Shown piece by piece: positions 26,256-34,989 of a DNA stretch of 64,000 nucleotides; the first letter of the stretch is position 1; the number at the start of each line of letters is the position of its first letter. Source of the DNA: Lysobacterales bacterium (GTDB lineage Bacteria; Pseudomonadota; Gammaproteobacteria; Xanthomonadales; Xanthomonadaceae). Made by a program: the position numbers and the translations under genes. Location of the stretch: assembly GCA_019510125.1 (NCBI GenBank), contig JAEKKX010000022.1:1-64000 (forward strand). The letters run 5' to 3'. The notes under the pieces are model-generated. The model had not been told where the DNA came from. It searched no databases and saw nothing but the letters and a program-made list of their open reading frames with translations.

Positions 26256-28733
26256 TCATCCCGGCCCATCGACCGCCGACAGCGCGGCGAGCACGCGTCG
26301 CGCGTGGGCCTTCGGCGTGGCGTCGCGCGCGGCTTCGTCCGACGGCAGCACCGGGCCAACGCAGGCCGGGCAGCCGGCGATGCAGTCGCAGCCGTCGATC
26401 AGGTCGATCGCGCGGCGCAGCAGTTCCGCCTGCCGCGTCCACAGCGGCTCGGACAGGCCAACGCCGCCGGGGTAGTTGTCGTAGAGATGGAGCGTCGGCG
26501 TGAACGCGCCCTGCCCGTCGTCGGGCATGGCTTCGTCGCCGACCATGCGCATCTGCCCGCGACCGCGCGCGTCGGCGGCGACGAACCAGGCGCCGTCGCC
26601 GCTGCCCACCGCCTTCTGCAGGTCGGCGGCGTCGGCCATCACCGCGATGCGGGCGACGGTGTGCACCGCGTGCGCCGCGCCGAGGAAACCATCGAGCGCG
26701 TCCTGCCGCGAGACGAACAGGCCGTCGAGCACAGGCTGCGGCAACTGCCACCACACCGCGGTGGTGTGCATCTCGGCATCGGGCAGGTTCACTGGCCCGT
26801 AGCCGATGTTCTCGTGGGTGTAGTAACGGATCTTCTTGTAGCCGGACACCCGGCGCACCACGTGGACCTCGCCGTGGTGGCAGCCGCCGGCGCCGGCGAC
26901 CACGCCGTCGAACGATTCCAGCACCTTCAACTTGGTGTAGTCGATGGCGTCGGTGTAGTAATCGACATGGGTACGCGTGACGTAGGCCTTGCGGCCTTCC
27001 CAGTCGAGGCGTTCGACCTGGTACGGCGTCGACTGCACCATGTGGATCGCGCCTTCGTACAGCAGCAGCGGCGCGGAGCTGAAATCGACCTCGGCGATGA
27101 TGACCTGGCGGCCGTCGCTGCGGTCGACCACCACGAAATTGCCGTCCGCGACCGAGCGCAGGCTCACCGCGTTCGCCGGATAGCTGTCGGCGATCCATTC
27201 CCACGCGCCGCCTTCGGCGTGCAGCACGCCGTCCTCGGCCAGCAGTTCGAGGTAGACCTGCGGCTCGACCGGGCCGAACGCGTCGCCGTCGCGGAACGGC
27301 AGCTCGAACGCGGCGCAGCGGATGTGGTCGAGCAGGATCACCGGCTGGTCCGGCGCGATGCGCGCGTGCTCGGGCGGCGCCGACGAGAAGAATTCCGGAT
27401 GGCGGACGATGTACTGGTCCAGCGGATCGGAACTGGCGACCAGCACGCCCAGCGACGGCTGCCGCCGGCGACCGGCGCGACCGATGCGCTGCCACGTCGC
27501 GGCGATGCCGCCGGGGTAACCGTTGAGCACGACCACGTCGAGGCTGCCGATGTCCACGCCCAGCTCCAGCGCGGAGGTGGCGACGATGCCGTCGACGCGG
27601 CCGGCGCGCATCGCGCGTTCGGCCTCGCGGCGCTCGGTCGGCAGGTAGCCGCCGCGATAGGCGCGGATGCGCGCGGGCTTGCGCGGATCGTGGTCGAACA
27701 CGTCCTTGAGGTACTTGGTCAACACTTCGACCATCGTCCGCGACTGCGCGAAGACCAGCGTCTTCAGCCCGGCCTTGATCGCCATGCGCGCGATGCGCGT
27801 GCTCTGCGACCGCGCGGACGCGCGCAGGCCGAGGTCGGGATTGGTCACCGGCGGGTTCCACAGCAGCACGTGCCTGTCGCCGGTCGGCGCGCCGGACTCG
27901 GTGATCGCGGTGACGCGGCGGCCGATCAGCGCCTCGGCGTGCGCCCGCGGGTTGCCGATCGTCGCCGAGCACAGGATGAACTGCGGGCGGGCGCCGTAGA
28001 ACGCGCAGATGCGTTCGAGCCGGCGCAGCACGTTCGCCAGGTGCGAGCCGAACACGCCGCGGTAGGTGTGGATCTCGTCGATGACGACGTAGCGCAGGCG
28101 CTCGAACAACTGCGCCCACTTCGTATGGTGCGGCAGGATGCCCTGGTGCAGCATGTCCGGGTTGGTGACGACGATGTCGCCGTTGAGCCGGATCGCCTGG
28201 CGCTGGTCGCCGGGGGTGTCGCCGTCGAAGGTGGCGGCGCGCACGCCGAGGTCGCCGGCCTTGGTCAGTTCCAGCAGCTCGGCGACCTGGTCCTGCGCCA
28301 GCGCCTTGGTCGGGAACAGGTAGAGCGCTTTCGAGGCCTGCGCCTGGCCGCCATCGCGCAGCGCCGAAGCGACGACCGGCAGCGTGTAGCACAGGGTCTT
28401 GCCCGACGCGGTGGGCGTGACCACGACCACGTCCTCGCCGCGCTGCGTCGCCGCCCACGCCTCGGCCTGATGACTGTACAGCCGGTCCAGGCCGCGGGCG
28501 CGCAGCGCGTCGGCGAGCCGCGGCGGCAGGTCGTCGGGAAACTCGGCGTAGTGGCCCTCGCGGCCGGGCACGCGGATCGCGCCGGTCACCCGGTCGGGGT
28601 ACTTGCCGGACAGGCGCACGGCCAGCGACGCGCCGCTGGCGGGCGTGGGCGGCCGCGCGGGCCCGGGCAGGAAATCGGCGGGCAGTTGCGGCAATGCGGA
28701 CGCTGGTTGGGGTACGGCGGACATCGGCGGCAC
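26256..28733 (-). CDS. DEAD/DEAH helicase with DUF1998, MrfA/YprA-like
   Basis: The 825-residue superfamily 2 helicase has a Q-motif-like LYSHQAEAW, Walker A TPTASGKT, VIDEIHTY (DEIH box), LCSATIGNP, and motif VI QRIGRAGRR. The C-terminal DUF1998 region ends with a four-cysteine site CDCIAGCPAC. This is the architecture of MrfA, a 3'-5' DNA helicase for repair of mitomycin-type lesions. The start is ATG 28733 or the nearby 28724. The exonuclease gene downstream is the likely partner. The final 40 residues after the Cys cluster are poorly conserved. Confidence 0.9.
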   Translation of the reverse strand: MPPMSAVPQPASALPQLPADFLPGPARPPTPASGASLAVRLSGKYPDRVTGAIRVPGREGHYAEFPDDLPPRLADALRARGLDRLYSHQAEAWAATQRGEDVVVVTPTASGKTLCYTLPVVASALRDGGQAQASKALYLFPTKALAQDQVAELLELTKAGDLGVRAATFDGDTPGDQRQAIRLNGDIVVTNPDMLHQGILPHHTKWAQLFERLRYVVIDEIHTYRGVFGSHLANVLRRLERICAFYGARPQFILCSATIGNPRAHAEALIGRRVTAITESGAPTGDRHVLLWNPPVTNPDLGLRASARSQSTRIARMAIKAGLKTLVFAQSRTMVEVLTKYLKDVFDHDPRKPARIRAYRGGYLPTERREAERAMRAGRVDGIVATSALELGVDIGSLDVVVLNGYPGGIAATWQRIGRAGRRRQPSLGVLVASSDPLDQYIVRHPEFFSSAPPEHARIAPDQPVILLDHIRCAAFELPFRDGDAFGPVEPQVYLELLAEDGVLHAEGGAWEWIADSYPANAVSLRSVADGNFVVVDRSDGRQVIIAEVDFSSAPLLLYEGAIHMVQSTPYQVERLDWEGRKAYVTRTHVDYYTDAIDYTKLKVLESFDGVVAGAGGCHHGEVHVVRRVSGYKKIRYYTHENIGYGPVNLPDAEMHTTAVWWQLPQPVLDGLFVSRQDALDGFLGAAHAVHTVARIAVMADAADLQKAVGSGDGAWFVAADARGRGQMRMVGDEAMPDDGQGAFTPTLHLYDNYPGGVGLSEPLWTRQAELLRRAIDLIDGCDCIAGCPACVGPVLPSDEAARDATPKAHARRVLAALSAVDGPG

Positions 28734-28824
28734 CGGGACGACGGGCCGGCAGGTGTACGCCGGGGATGTCTCACGAGGTGAGATCGTCGGTTTTCGAGGA
28801 TACGGGGACGCGGGCCCTCCATCG

Positions 28825-28961
28825 CCGTCACCCCGGCGAAAGCCGGGGCCCCGCTTTTGGGTACATCGAACGATGCAGTGCTTCCGAATGACCAGGCAGA
28901 GCGAAAGGCTGGGCCCCGGCTTTCGCCGGGGTGACGGAGGATTTCGGTGACGGAGGATTTC
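28825..28961. repeat. Inverted repeat pair plus 16-bp tandem repeat
   Basis: CCGTCACCCCGGCGAAAGCC at 28825 returns inverted as GGCTTTCGCCGGGGTGACGG ending at 28937, separated by about 60 bp. GGTGACGGAGGATTTC is then repeated directly at 28930-28945 and 28946-28961. It lies in the 318-bp divergent region between the helicase and MFS genes and looks like a REP-type element. Nothing coding is seen there. Confidence 0.75.
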
Positions 28962-29019
28962 GGTGGCGGTCGATGCGGGGAGGCGGTTCGTCCAGGTGAC
29001 GCATCGTCGACGGCACGCT

Positions 29020-29025
29020 TACGAT
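29020..29025 (+). promoter_or_regulatory. Possible -10 element (TACGAT) of the MFS gene
   Basis: GCTTACGATGG lies 27 bp before the ATG of the transporter. The spacing suits a short leader, but no convincing -35 box is visible. Confidence 0.3.
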
Positions 29026-29051
29026 GGCGCTTCGCTTCCCCTCCCGCGCCC

Positions 29052-30263
29052 ATGACCGACCTGTCCCGAAAATCGCTGCCGAAGATGCCGGCCGGCGTCT
29101 GGATGCTGGGCTTCGTCAGCCTGCTGATGGACGTCTCCTCGGAGATGATCCACAGCCTGCTGCCGCTGTTCATGGTCGGCACGCTGGGGGCGAGCGTGTT
29201 CGCGGTCGGGCTGATCGAAGGCGTGGCCGAATCGACCGCGCTGATCGCCAAGATCTTCTCCGGCGCGGTCAGCGACTGGCTGGGCCGGCGCAAGGGGCTG
29301 GCGGTGTTCGGCTACGCGCTGGGCGCGTTCACCAAGCCGCTGTTCGCGTTCGCGCCGAGCCTGGGCTGGGTGGTCACCGGTCGCTTCGTCGATCGCATCG
29401 GCAAGGGCATCCGCGGCGCGCCGCGCGACGCGCTGGTCGCGGACATCGCGCCGTCGGAGATCCGCGGCGCCGCGTTCGGGCTGCGCCAGTCGCTGGACAC
29501 CGTGGGCGCGTTCGTCGGCCCGCTGATCGCCACCGGGCTGATGCTGTTGTGGGCCAGCGACGTGCGCGCGGTGTTCAAGGTCGCGATCGTCCCCGGCCTG
29601 CTGGCGGTGGCGCTGCTGGTGTTCGGCGTGCGCGAACCGGCGACGCACGCGCCCGCGACCCGCCGCGGCAATCCGCTCGCGCGCGCGCAGCTCGCGCGAC
29701 TGGGCCCGGCGTACTGGCAGGTCGTCGCGATCGGCGCGGCCTTCACCCTCGCCCGCTTCAGCGAGGCCTTCCTCGTGCTGCGCGCGACCGACTGCGGGGT
29801 GGCGGCGGCGTTCGTGCCGCTGGTGATGGTGGCGATGAACGCGATCTACGCCGGCGTCGCCTACCCGGCCGGCGTGCTCGCCGACCGGATGTCGCACCGT
29901 CGGCTGCTGGCGATCGGCCTGGGGGTGCTGATCGTCGCGGACGCGGTGCTCGCCGGCGCGCGCGACTGGCCGGTGCTGATCGCCGGCGTCGCGCTGTGGG
30001 GCATCCACATGGGCCTGACCCAGGGCCTGCTCGCGGCGATGGTCGCCGACACCGCGCCGGCCGACCTGCGCGGCACCGCGTTCGGCATGTTCAACCTGGC
30101 CTCGGGGGTCGCGATGCTGGTGGCGAGCGCACTGGCCGGGCTGCTGTGGGACCGGTTCGGCGCGGCGACCACCTTCCTCGCCGGCGCGAGCTTCTGCGTG
30201 CTGACCCTGCTCGGGCTGGCGCTGCTGCGCGCGCGCCCGGCCGGAACGACGACGGCGCCCTGA
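29052..30263 (+). CDS. Major facilitator superfamily transporter
   Basis: The 403-residue protein has about 12 hydrophobic segments. The family signature between helices 2 and 3 reads SDWLGRRKGLAVFGYALGAF, with a related motif after helix 8 (ADRMSHRRLL). The start FVSLLMDVSSEMIHSLLPLF and the segment RFVDRIGKGIRGAPRDALVAD are typical of a subfamily found widely in proteobacteria without an assigned substrate. ATG 29052 begins the conserved part; the open frame back to 28947 runs through repeat DNA. It is transcribed alone, divergent from the helicase. Confidence 0.87.
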   Translation: MTDLSRKSLPKMPAGVWMLGFVSLLMDVSSEMIHSLLPLFMVGTLGASVFAVGLIEGVAESTALIAKIFSGAVSDWLGRRKGLAVFGYALGAFTKPLFAFAPSLGWVVTGRFVDRIGKGIRGAPRDALVADIAPSEIRGAAFGLRQSLDTVGAFVGPLIATGLMLLWASDVRAVFKVAIVPGLLAVALLVFGVREPATHAPATRRGNPLARAQLARLGPAYWQVVAIGAAFTLARFSEAFLVLRATDCGVAAAFVPLVMVAMNAIYAGVAYPAGVLADRMSHRRLLAIGLGVLIVADAVLAGARDWPVLIAGVALWGIHMGLTQGLLAAMVADTAPADLRGTAFGMFNLASGVAMLVASALAGLLWDRFGAATTFLAGASFCVLTLLGLALLRARPAGTTTAP

Positions 30264-30329
30264 GGCGCCGTCGGGACACGCCGCGAGGCGCGTCGGGGGA
30301 TGCCGCGGATCTCGAGCCGGGGGTCTCGA

Positions 30330-31019
30330 TCAGCCGCCGGCCTGGTTGGTCAGCGGCACCACGCGGATCTCGACGCGGCGGTTCTGGGCGCGGCCGGCGT
30401 CGGTGTCGTTGCTGGCGATCGGATAGCGCTCGCCCATGCCGACCACCTCGAAGCGCTGCCGCATCAGGCCCTTGCCGACGAGGTAGTTGCTGACCGACGC
30501 GGCGCGCTGCTCGGACAGCTTCTGGTTGTAGTCGTCGCTGCCGACGCTGTCGGTGTGGCCGCTGATCTCGACCACGGTCTGGTTGTAGTCGGCCATGGTG
30601 CCGGCGACCTGGTCGAGCGCGGGATAGAACTGCGGCTTCAGCGCGGCGCTGTTGAAGTCGAAGGTGACGGCATCGGGCAGGTTGAGCTTGATGACGTCGC
30701 CGTCGCGGGTGACCTCGATGCCGGTGCCGGCGGTGCGGCGGCGCAGTTCGGCTTCCTGGCGGTCCTGGTAGGCGCCGACGGCGCCGCCGGCGATGGCGCC
30801 GACGCCCGCGCCGACCAGCGCGCGCTGGCGGCGCTCGAGCGCGTCGTCGCCGCTGAGGATGCCGGCGACCGCGCCGATGGCCGCGCCGATCAGGGCGCCG
30901 TTGCGGGTGCGGTTGGGATCGTTGGGATCGCTGGTCTGGCCGGTGTAGGTGGCGCAGCCGCCGATCAGCAGGCTGGTGGCGAGCGCGGCGGCGACGGGGA
31001 GACGGATGGGCATGCGCAT
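30330..31019 (-). CDS. OmpA-family outer-membrane lipoprotein with glycine zipper (YiaD-like)
   Basis: The 229-residue precursor has a signal peptide ending in the lipobox LIGGC. A glycine-zipper segment follows (GALIGAAIGAVAGILSG and VGAGVGAIAGGAVGAY), then an OmpA C-terminal peptidoglycan-binding domain (VEISGHTDSVGSDDYNQKLSEQRA, NRRVEIRV). It would tie the outer membrane to peptidoglycan. The start is ATG 31019 or 31013. It faces the MFS gene tail to tail. A REP-like repeat lies about 160 bp upstream of its start. Confidence 0.92.
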   Translation of the reverse strand: MRMPIRLPVAAALATSLLIGGCATYTGQTSDPNDPNRTRNGALIGAAIGAVAGILSGDDALERRQRALVGAGVGAIAGGAVGAYQDRQEAELRRRTAGTGIEVTRDGDVIKLNLPDAVTFDFNSAALKPQFYPALDQVAGTMADYNQTVVEISGHTDSVGSDDYNQKLSEQRAASVSNYLVGKGLMRQRFEVVGMGERYPIASNDTDAGRAQNRRVEIRVVPLTNQAGG

Positions 31020-31178
31020 GGGGAGTTCCTCGGAAGGCGGCCTCGGGGCCGTTTGGCGAGGGTCACCCTAGTCGCCGGAACCTGAACGGTTCGCTGCCCG
31101 GGCGGAATGCCGGGCGGGCGTGCGCGATGCAGGGGGGCCTGCCCGCTGTCGCAGGCGCTCCGATCCTCGGTCCTTGAT

Positions 31179-31257
31179 CTTTTCGTAGGAGCGACGTCAG
31201 TCGCGACCTCAGATCGCATCCCGCACGGGTCGCGACTGACGTCGCTCCTGCGAAAAG
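31179..31257. repeat. REP-like long inverted repeat, Xanthomonadaceae type
   Basis: Two 30-bp arms (31179-31208 and 31228-31257), built around GTAGGAGCGACGTCAGTCGC, pair with one mismatch across a 19-bp loop. It lies just after the stop of the acyltransferase gene and may also act as its terminator. The 251-bp gap to the OmpA lipoprotein gene holds nothing else clear. Confidence 0.85.
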
Positions 31258-31270
31258 AAGATGGGCGGCG

Positions 31271-32746
31271 TCAGGTCATCAGGGCTTCGGCCGCCACCGA
31301 GTCCAGCGGCTGCTGCCAGTCGCCCATCAGCGCGAGATACAGCAGCTTGTCGAACTCGGCGCCGAAGCGCTGGATCACCGCGCGCGGGTCGGGCACGAGC
31401 TTGGCGTCGGCGATCAGGCCGAAGTGCACCCGGCCGTTGTAGCTGAGGATCGACAGGCCGATGCCGATCGAACCGGTCTGCGGCACCCAGAACATCATTT
31501 CGCGGATGCGGCTGCCGGCCAGGTACAGCGGCTGCTGCGGGCCGGGGACGTTGGTGGCGACCGCGGTCGCCTTGCGGCTGAACATGTCCAGCGCGATCTC
31601 CTGCACCGCCGACGGCGCCATGCCCAGCGCCGCCAGCAGGCCGTAGGCGACGATGGCCTGGCGCGAGCCCTTCAACTGGCGCATGCACTCGGCGACGTGC
31701 TCCAGCCGGCGGATCGGATTGCCGATGCCCACCGGCAGGTCGAGGAAGACCAGGCCGAAATGGTTGCCCAGCTTGCGCGCGTGCTCCAGCGGACGCAGGT
31801 TGACCGGCACCGTCGCGCGCAGGCTGAGGCCCTCGACCTGCTCGCCGCGCTCGATCATGTAGTCGCGCAGCGCGCCGGTGGCGCAGGCCATCAGCACGTC
31901 GTTGACGGTGCAGTCGCAGGCGCGGCCGACGGCCTTCACCTCTTCGAGATCCAGCGGCGGCGCCCAGGCCACACGCTTGCTGACGCCCAGCCGGCCGCGC
32001 AGCAGCGACGGCGGGTCGTCGGGCAGCGCCAGCGCCTGGACCAGTTCGCGGGCGATCTCCCCGCCCTCCTTCGCCAGCACGCCGGCGAGGGTCGGATCGC
32101 GGTACATGTCCATGCCCTTGCCGAACGCCTTGGCGCCGAGCTTGGCGTAGCGCTCCATCGCGCCGACGCGGTCGGCGACCTTGGCGCCGTCCTCCTTCAG
32201 CCAGGCCTTGGACAGCGGCGTGCCCTTCTCCGGATGCGCGGTGGTGTCGGTCAGCGACAGCAGCACCTGCACCAGCGCGATGCCGTCGGCGTAGCTGTGG
32301 TGGATGCGCGCGATCAGCGCCGAACCGCCGTGGTATTTCTCGACCAGGTGGAACTGCCACAGCGGCTTGGTCTTGTCGAGCGGGCTGGACGCGAGGTTGC
32401 CGGCGAAGCGCTCCAGCGCCTTCTGGTCGGCGCGCCCGGGCAGCGCGGACAGGCGCACGTGCCAGTCGAGGTCGAAATCCTCGTCGTCCTGCCAGGCCAT
32501 GCCGCCGGGAATCTCCACCGGCTTCATGCGGAAGCGGGTGTAGGCGAGGAAGCGCTTCTCGACCACCTTGCGCAGCTTGGCGAGCGTGATCGGCTCGTCG
32601 AACATCAGCACGCCGGTGATCATCATCGGGTTGGTCGGCCGCTCCATCCGCAGCCAGGCGGTGTCGACCCGGGACATCGATTCCCGGCGCCTGCGCGACG
32701 ACGCGGACGGCTGCGCGGACGCACCCGCGGACTGCTGTTCGGCCAT
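31271..32746 (-). CDS. Wax ester synthase/diacylglycerol acyltransferase (WS/DGAT)
   Basis: The 491-residue protein carries the acyltransferase active-site motif HHxxxDG (IHHSYADGIALV) near residue 155. It also has the family's N-terminal MSRVDTAWLRMERPTNPMMI and C-terminal NVPGPQQPLYLAGSRI blocks. Such enzymes join acyl-CoA to fatty alcohols or diacylglycerol for storage lipid. A GGGAGG ribosome-binding site precedes ATG 32746, and the Arg-rich upstream frame is discarded. It lies 46 bp after the photolyase gene, so it may be the last gene of that run. Substrate preference cannot be read from sequence. Confidence 0.9.
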   Translation of the reverse strand: MAEQQSAGASAQPSASSRRRRESMSRVDTAWLRMERPTNPMMITGVLMFDEPITLAKLRKVVEKRFLAYTRFRMKPVEIPGGMAWQDDEDFDLDWHVRLSALPGRADQKALERFAGNLASSPLDKTKPLWQFHLVEKYHGGSALIARIHHSYADGIALVQVLLSLTDTTAHPEKGTPLSKAWLKEDGAKVADRVGAMERYAKLGAKAFGKGMDMYRDPTLAGVLAKEGGEIARELVQALALPDDPPSLLRGRLGVSKRVAWAPPLDLEEVKAVGRACDCTVNDVLMACATGALRDYMIERGEQVEGLSLRATVPVNLRPLEHARKLGNHFGLVFLDLPVGIGNPIRRLEHVAECMRQLKGSRQAIVAYGLLAALGMAPSAVQEIALDMFSRKATAVATNVPGPQQPLYLAGSRIREMMFWVPQTGSIGIGLSILSYNGRVHFGLIADAKLVPDPRAVIQRFGAEFDKLLYLALMGDWQQPLDSVAAEALMT

Positions 32747-32792
32747 GGTTTCCTCCCTCTTGCGCCGAGTGAACCATGGCCCCGTGCGCGGG

Positions 32793-34232
32793 TCAACGCG
32801 GCTCGGCGGCGCCCTCCCCGGCGATGCCGCGGTAGGCGGCGAGGGCCTGCTCGCGGCCTTCGGCAAGATCGACGATCGGCCGCCGCGGGTAGTCCGGCGC
32901 CAGCCGCGCGAGCGTGCGCGGCTCGGTCCACGGCGCGAAGCGCTGCGCCTTCGGCAGGCCCGCCAGCTCCGGCACCCAGCGGGTGATGTAGGCGGCGTCG
33001 GGGTCGAACTTCTCGGCCTGCGTCACCGGGTTGAAGATGCGGAAGTACGGCGCGGCGTCGGCGCCGGTGCCGCCGATCCACTGCCAGCCCAGGGTGTTGT
33101 TGGCGAGGTCGGCGTCGACCAGCGTGTCCCAGAACCAGCGCGCGCCTTCGCGCCAGTGGTAGCGCAGGTGCTTGCACAGGTAACTGCCGACGATCATGCG
33201 CACGCGGTTGTGCATCCAGCCGGTGGACCACAGCTCACGCATGCCGGCGTCGACGATCGGCACCCCGGTGCGGCCGTGGCGCCAGGCGTCGCGCAGGCCG
33301 GGATGGACCCGCGCCCAGGCGAAGTCGGCGAACCGCGGATTGAGGTTCTGCTCGGGGGTCTGCGGGAAGTGGTGCAGCAGGTGGTAGGCGAACTCGCGCC
33401 AGCCGAGCTGGCGGACGAAGCCCTCGGTCGCGGTGTCGCCGCCCGGGCGCGCCTCGCGCAGCGCGTGCACGATCCGCCACGGCGCGATCTCGCCGTGGTG
33501 CAGGTGCGGCGAGAGCCGCGAGGTGCCGGCGTGGTCGGGCCGGTCGCGCTCGCCGAGGTAGTCCGCCGCGGCGCCGTCGATGAAGGCCTCGAGCGCCGCG
33601 TGCGCGCCGGCCTCGCCCGGGGCGAAGCGCGACCAGAACCCGGCGTCCCAGTCGGGACGGGGGGTGAGCCCGAGCGCGTCGATCGACAGCCCGTGCGGGC
33701 CGTCGCCGGCCCTGGGCAGGGACGCCGGCGCCTCGCGCAGCGGCGGCAGCGACAGTCCCGCCGCGCCGGCGCGCCAGAACGGCGTGAACACCTTGTACGG
33801 CCCGCCCTGCTTGTTGAGCAGCTTCCAGGGTTCGATCAGCAGCGCGCCGTTGAAGCTCTCCGCGCGCAGGCCCTGGCGGCGGAGCATGGCCTTGATCGCG
33901 GCGTCGCGCTTCTCGATCGCCGGCTCGTAGCGGCGGTTCCAGAACACCGCCTCGGCGTCGCAGGCCGCGGCCAGCGTCTGCAGGGTCTGCAGGGTCGGGG
34001 CGTGGAAGATCCGCAGCCGCGACCCGCGCTTGCGCAGGTCGGCGTCGAGCGCGGCCAGCGACTTGCGCCGCCACGCCAGCACCGCGGCGCCCGGGGCCCA
34101 GTCGCCCTCCTCTTCCGGCGCGTGGATGTAGACCGGGATCGGCGCATAGCCGCCGTCGAGCGCGGCCTGCAGCGCCGGATGATCGGCCAGGCGCAGATCG
34201 TTGCGGAACCAGACGATGGCGTTGGGCATCAA
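32793..34232 (-). CDS. phrB: Deoxyribodipyrimidine (CPD) photolyase
   Basis: The 479-residue flavoprotein repairs cyclobutane pyrimidine dimers with light. The N-terminal antenna domain starts IVWFRNDLRLADHPAL. The FAD and DNA-binding C-terminal half includes TSRLSPHLHHGEIAPW, FVRQLGWREFAYHLL, MHNRVRMIVGSYLCKHL and the DADLANNTLGWQWIGGTGADAAPYFRIFNP block cut into conserved pieces. Its start overlaps the SDR gene by 4 bp (ATGA), so the two are translationally coupled. It is the second photolyase-like gene of the run. Confidence 0.94.
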   Translation of the reverse strand: MMPNAIVWFRNDLRLADHPALQAALDGGYAPIPVYIHAPEEEGDWAPGAAVLAWRRKSLAALDADLRKRGSRLRIFHAPTLQTLQTLAAACDAEAVFWNRRYEPAIEKRDAAIKAMLRRQGLRAESFNGALLIEPWKLLNKQGGPYKVFTPFWRAGAAGLSLPPLREAPASLPRAGDGPHGLSIDALGLTPRPDWDAGFWSRFAPGEAGAHAALEAFIDGAAADYLGERDRPDHAGTSRLSPHLHHGEIAPWRIVHALREARPGGDTATEGFVRQLGWREFAYHLLHHFPQTPEQNLNPRFADFAWARVHPGLRDAWRHGRTGVPIVDAGMRELWSTGWMHNRVRMIVGSYLCKHLRYHWREGARWFWDTLVDADLANNTLGWQWIGGTGADAAPYFRIFNPVTQAEKFDPDAAYITRWVPELAGLPKAQRFAPWTEPRTLARLAPDYPRRPIVDLAEGREQALAAYRGIAGEGAAEPR

Positions 34233-34981
34233 CTCACCTTGACCGCGGGCCTCACGCCCAGGAAGCCGCCGTCGACCGCGATCACCTGGCCGCTGATCCA
34301 GCCGGCGTCGGCCGAGACGAGGAACGCCGCCAGCGCCGCCGCATCGTCCGCGGCGCCGTGCCGGCCCAGCGGATACTGGGCCGAAACCGCCCTGCGCGCC
34401 AGATCGCCGGAGACGAACTTCGCCGTGGCCGGCGTCTCCAGCAGCCCCGGCGCGATCGCGTTGACCCGCAGCCCGAGCGCGGCGGCGTCCGCGGCCAGCG
34501 ACCGGGTCAGCGCCTCCACCCCGCCCTTGGCCGCGGCGATCGCCGGGTGGTTGCCCACGCCGACCCCGGCCGCGACCGAGCTGAAGAACACCAGCGCCCC
34601 GCCGCGGCGCGCGGCCTGCAGCGACGCCACGTAGGCCCGCGCGACGAAGAAGGCGGTGTCGAGGTTGGCCGACAGGCAGTCGCGGTACTGGCGTTCGCTG
34701 GTGCGGCCGATCGGCGCGATCAGCACCGCGCCGGCGCAGTTGACCACCGCATCCGGCGGCGCGCCGAACGCCGCCGTGGCCGCGGCGAGCGCGTCGGCGG
34801 CGCCGGCTTCGGTGGAGACGTCGGCCATGATCGCGAGATCGTCCGCGGCGGGCGCGAGGCGGGCGCGGTCGCGGCCGACGAGGGCCAGGCGCCAGCCCTG
34901 CGCGCGCAGGCGGATGGCGAGGGCGGTGGCGACGCCGCCGGAGGCGCCGGTGATCAGGCAGGTCGGGGGAGAGGCGTTCAT
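34229..34981 (-). CDS. Short-chain dehydrogenase/reductase-like protein lacking the catalytic Tyr
   Basis: The 250-residue Rossmann protein has the nucleotide-binding glycine motif (TGASGGVA at 11-18), VNCAGAVL in place of NAG, the SSVAAG serine segment, and the C-terminal APGLLETPAT and SGQVIAVDGGF motifs. The classical YxxxK catalytic pair is not present: the Lys is in AIAAAKGGVEAL, but the position four before it is Ile. It may therefore be a non-enzymatic or atypical SDR. It lies between two photolyase genes, 8 bp after one and overlapping the other, which suggests a shared light or DNA-damage response. Substrate unknown. Confidence 0.85.
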   Translation of the reverse strand: MNASPPTCLITGASGGVATALAIRLRAQGWRLALVGRDRARLAPAADDLAIMADVSTEAGAADALAAATAAFGAPPDAVVNCAGAVLIAPIGRTSERQYRDCLSANLDTAFFVARAYVASLQAARRGGALVFFSSVAAGVGVGNHPAIAAAKGGVEALTRSLAADAAALGLRVNAIAPGLLETPATAKFVSGDLARRAVSAQYPLGRHGAADDAAALAAFLVSADAGWISGQVIAVDGGFLGVRPAVKVS

Positions 34982-34989
34982 GCCCGACC

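Noticed and set aside
25817-26359. Arg/Gly-rich N-terminal extension of the exonuclease
   Set aside because: The frame runs through tandem repeats and gives repeated nonsense peptides. The conserved protein starts at 25816.
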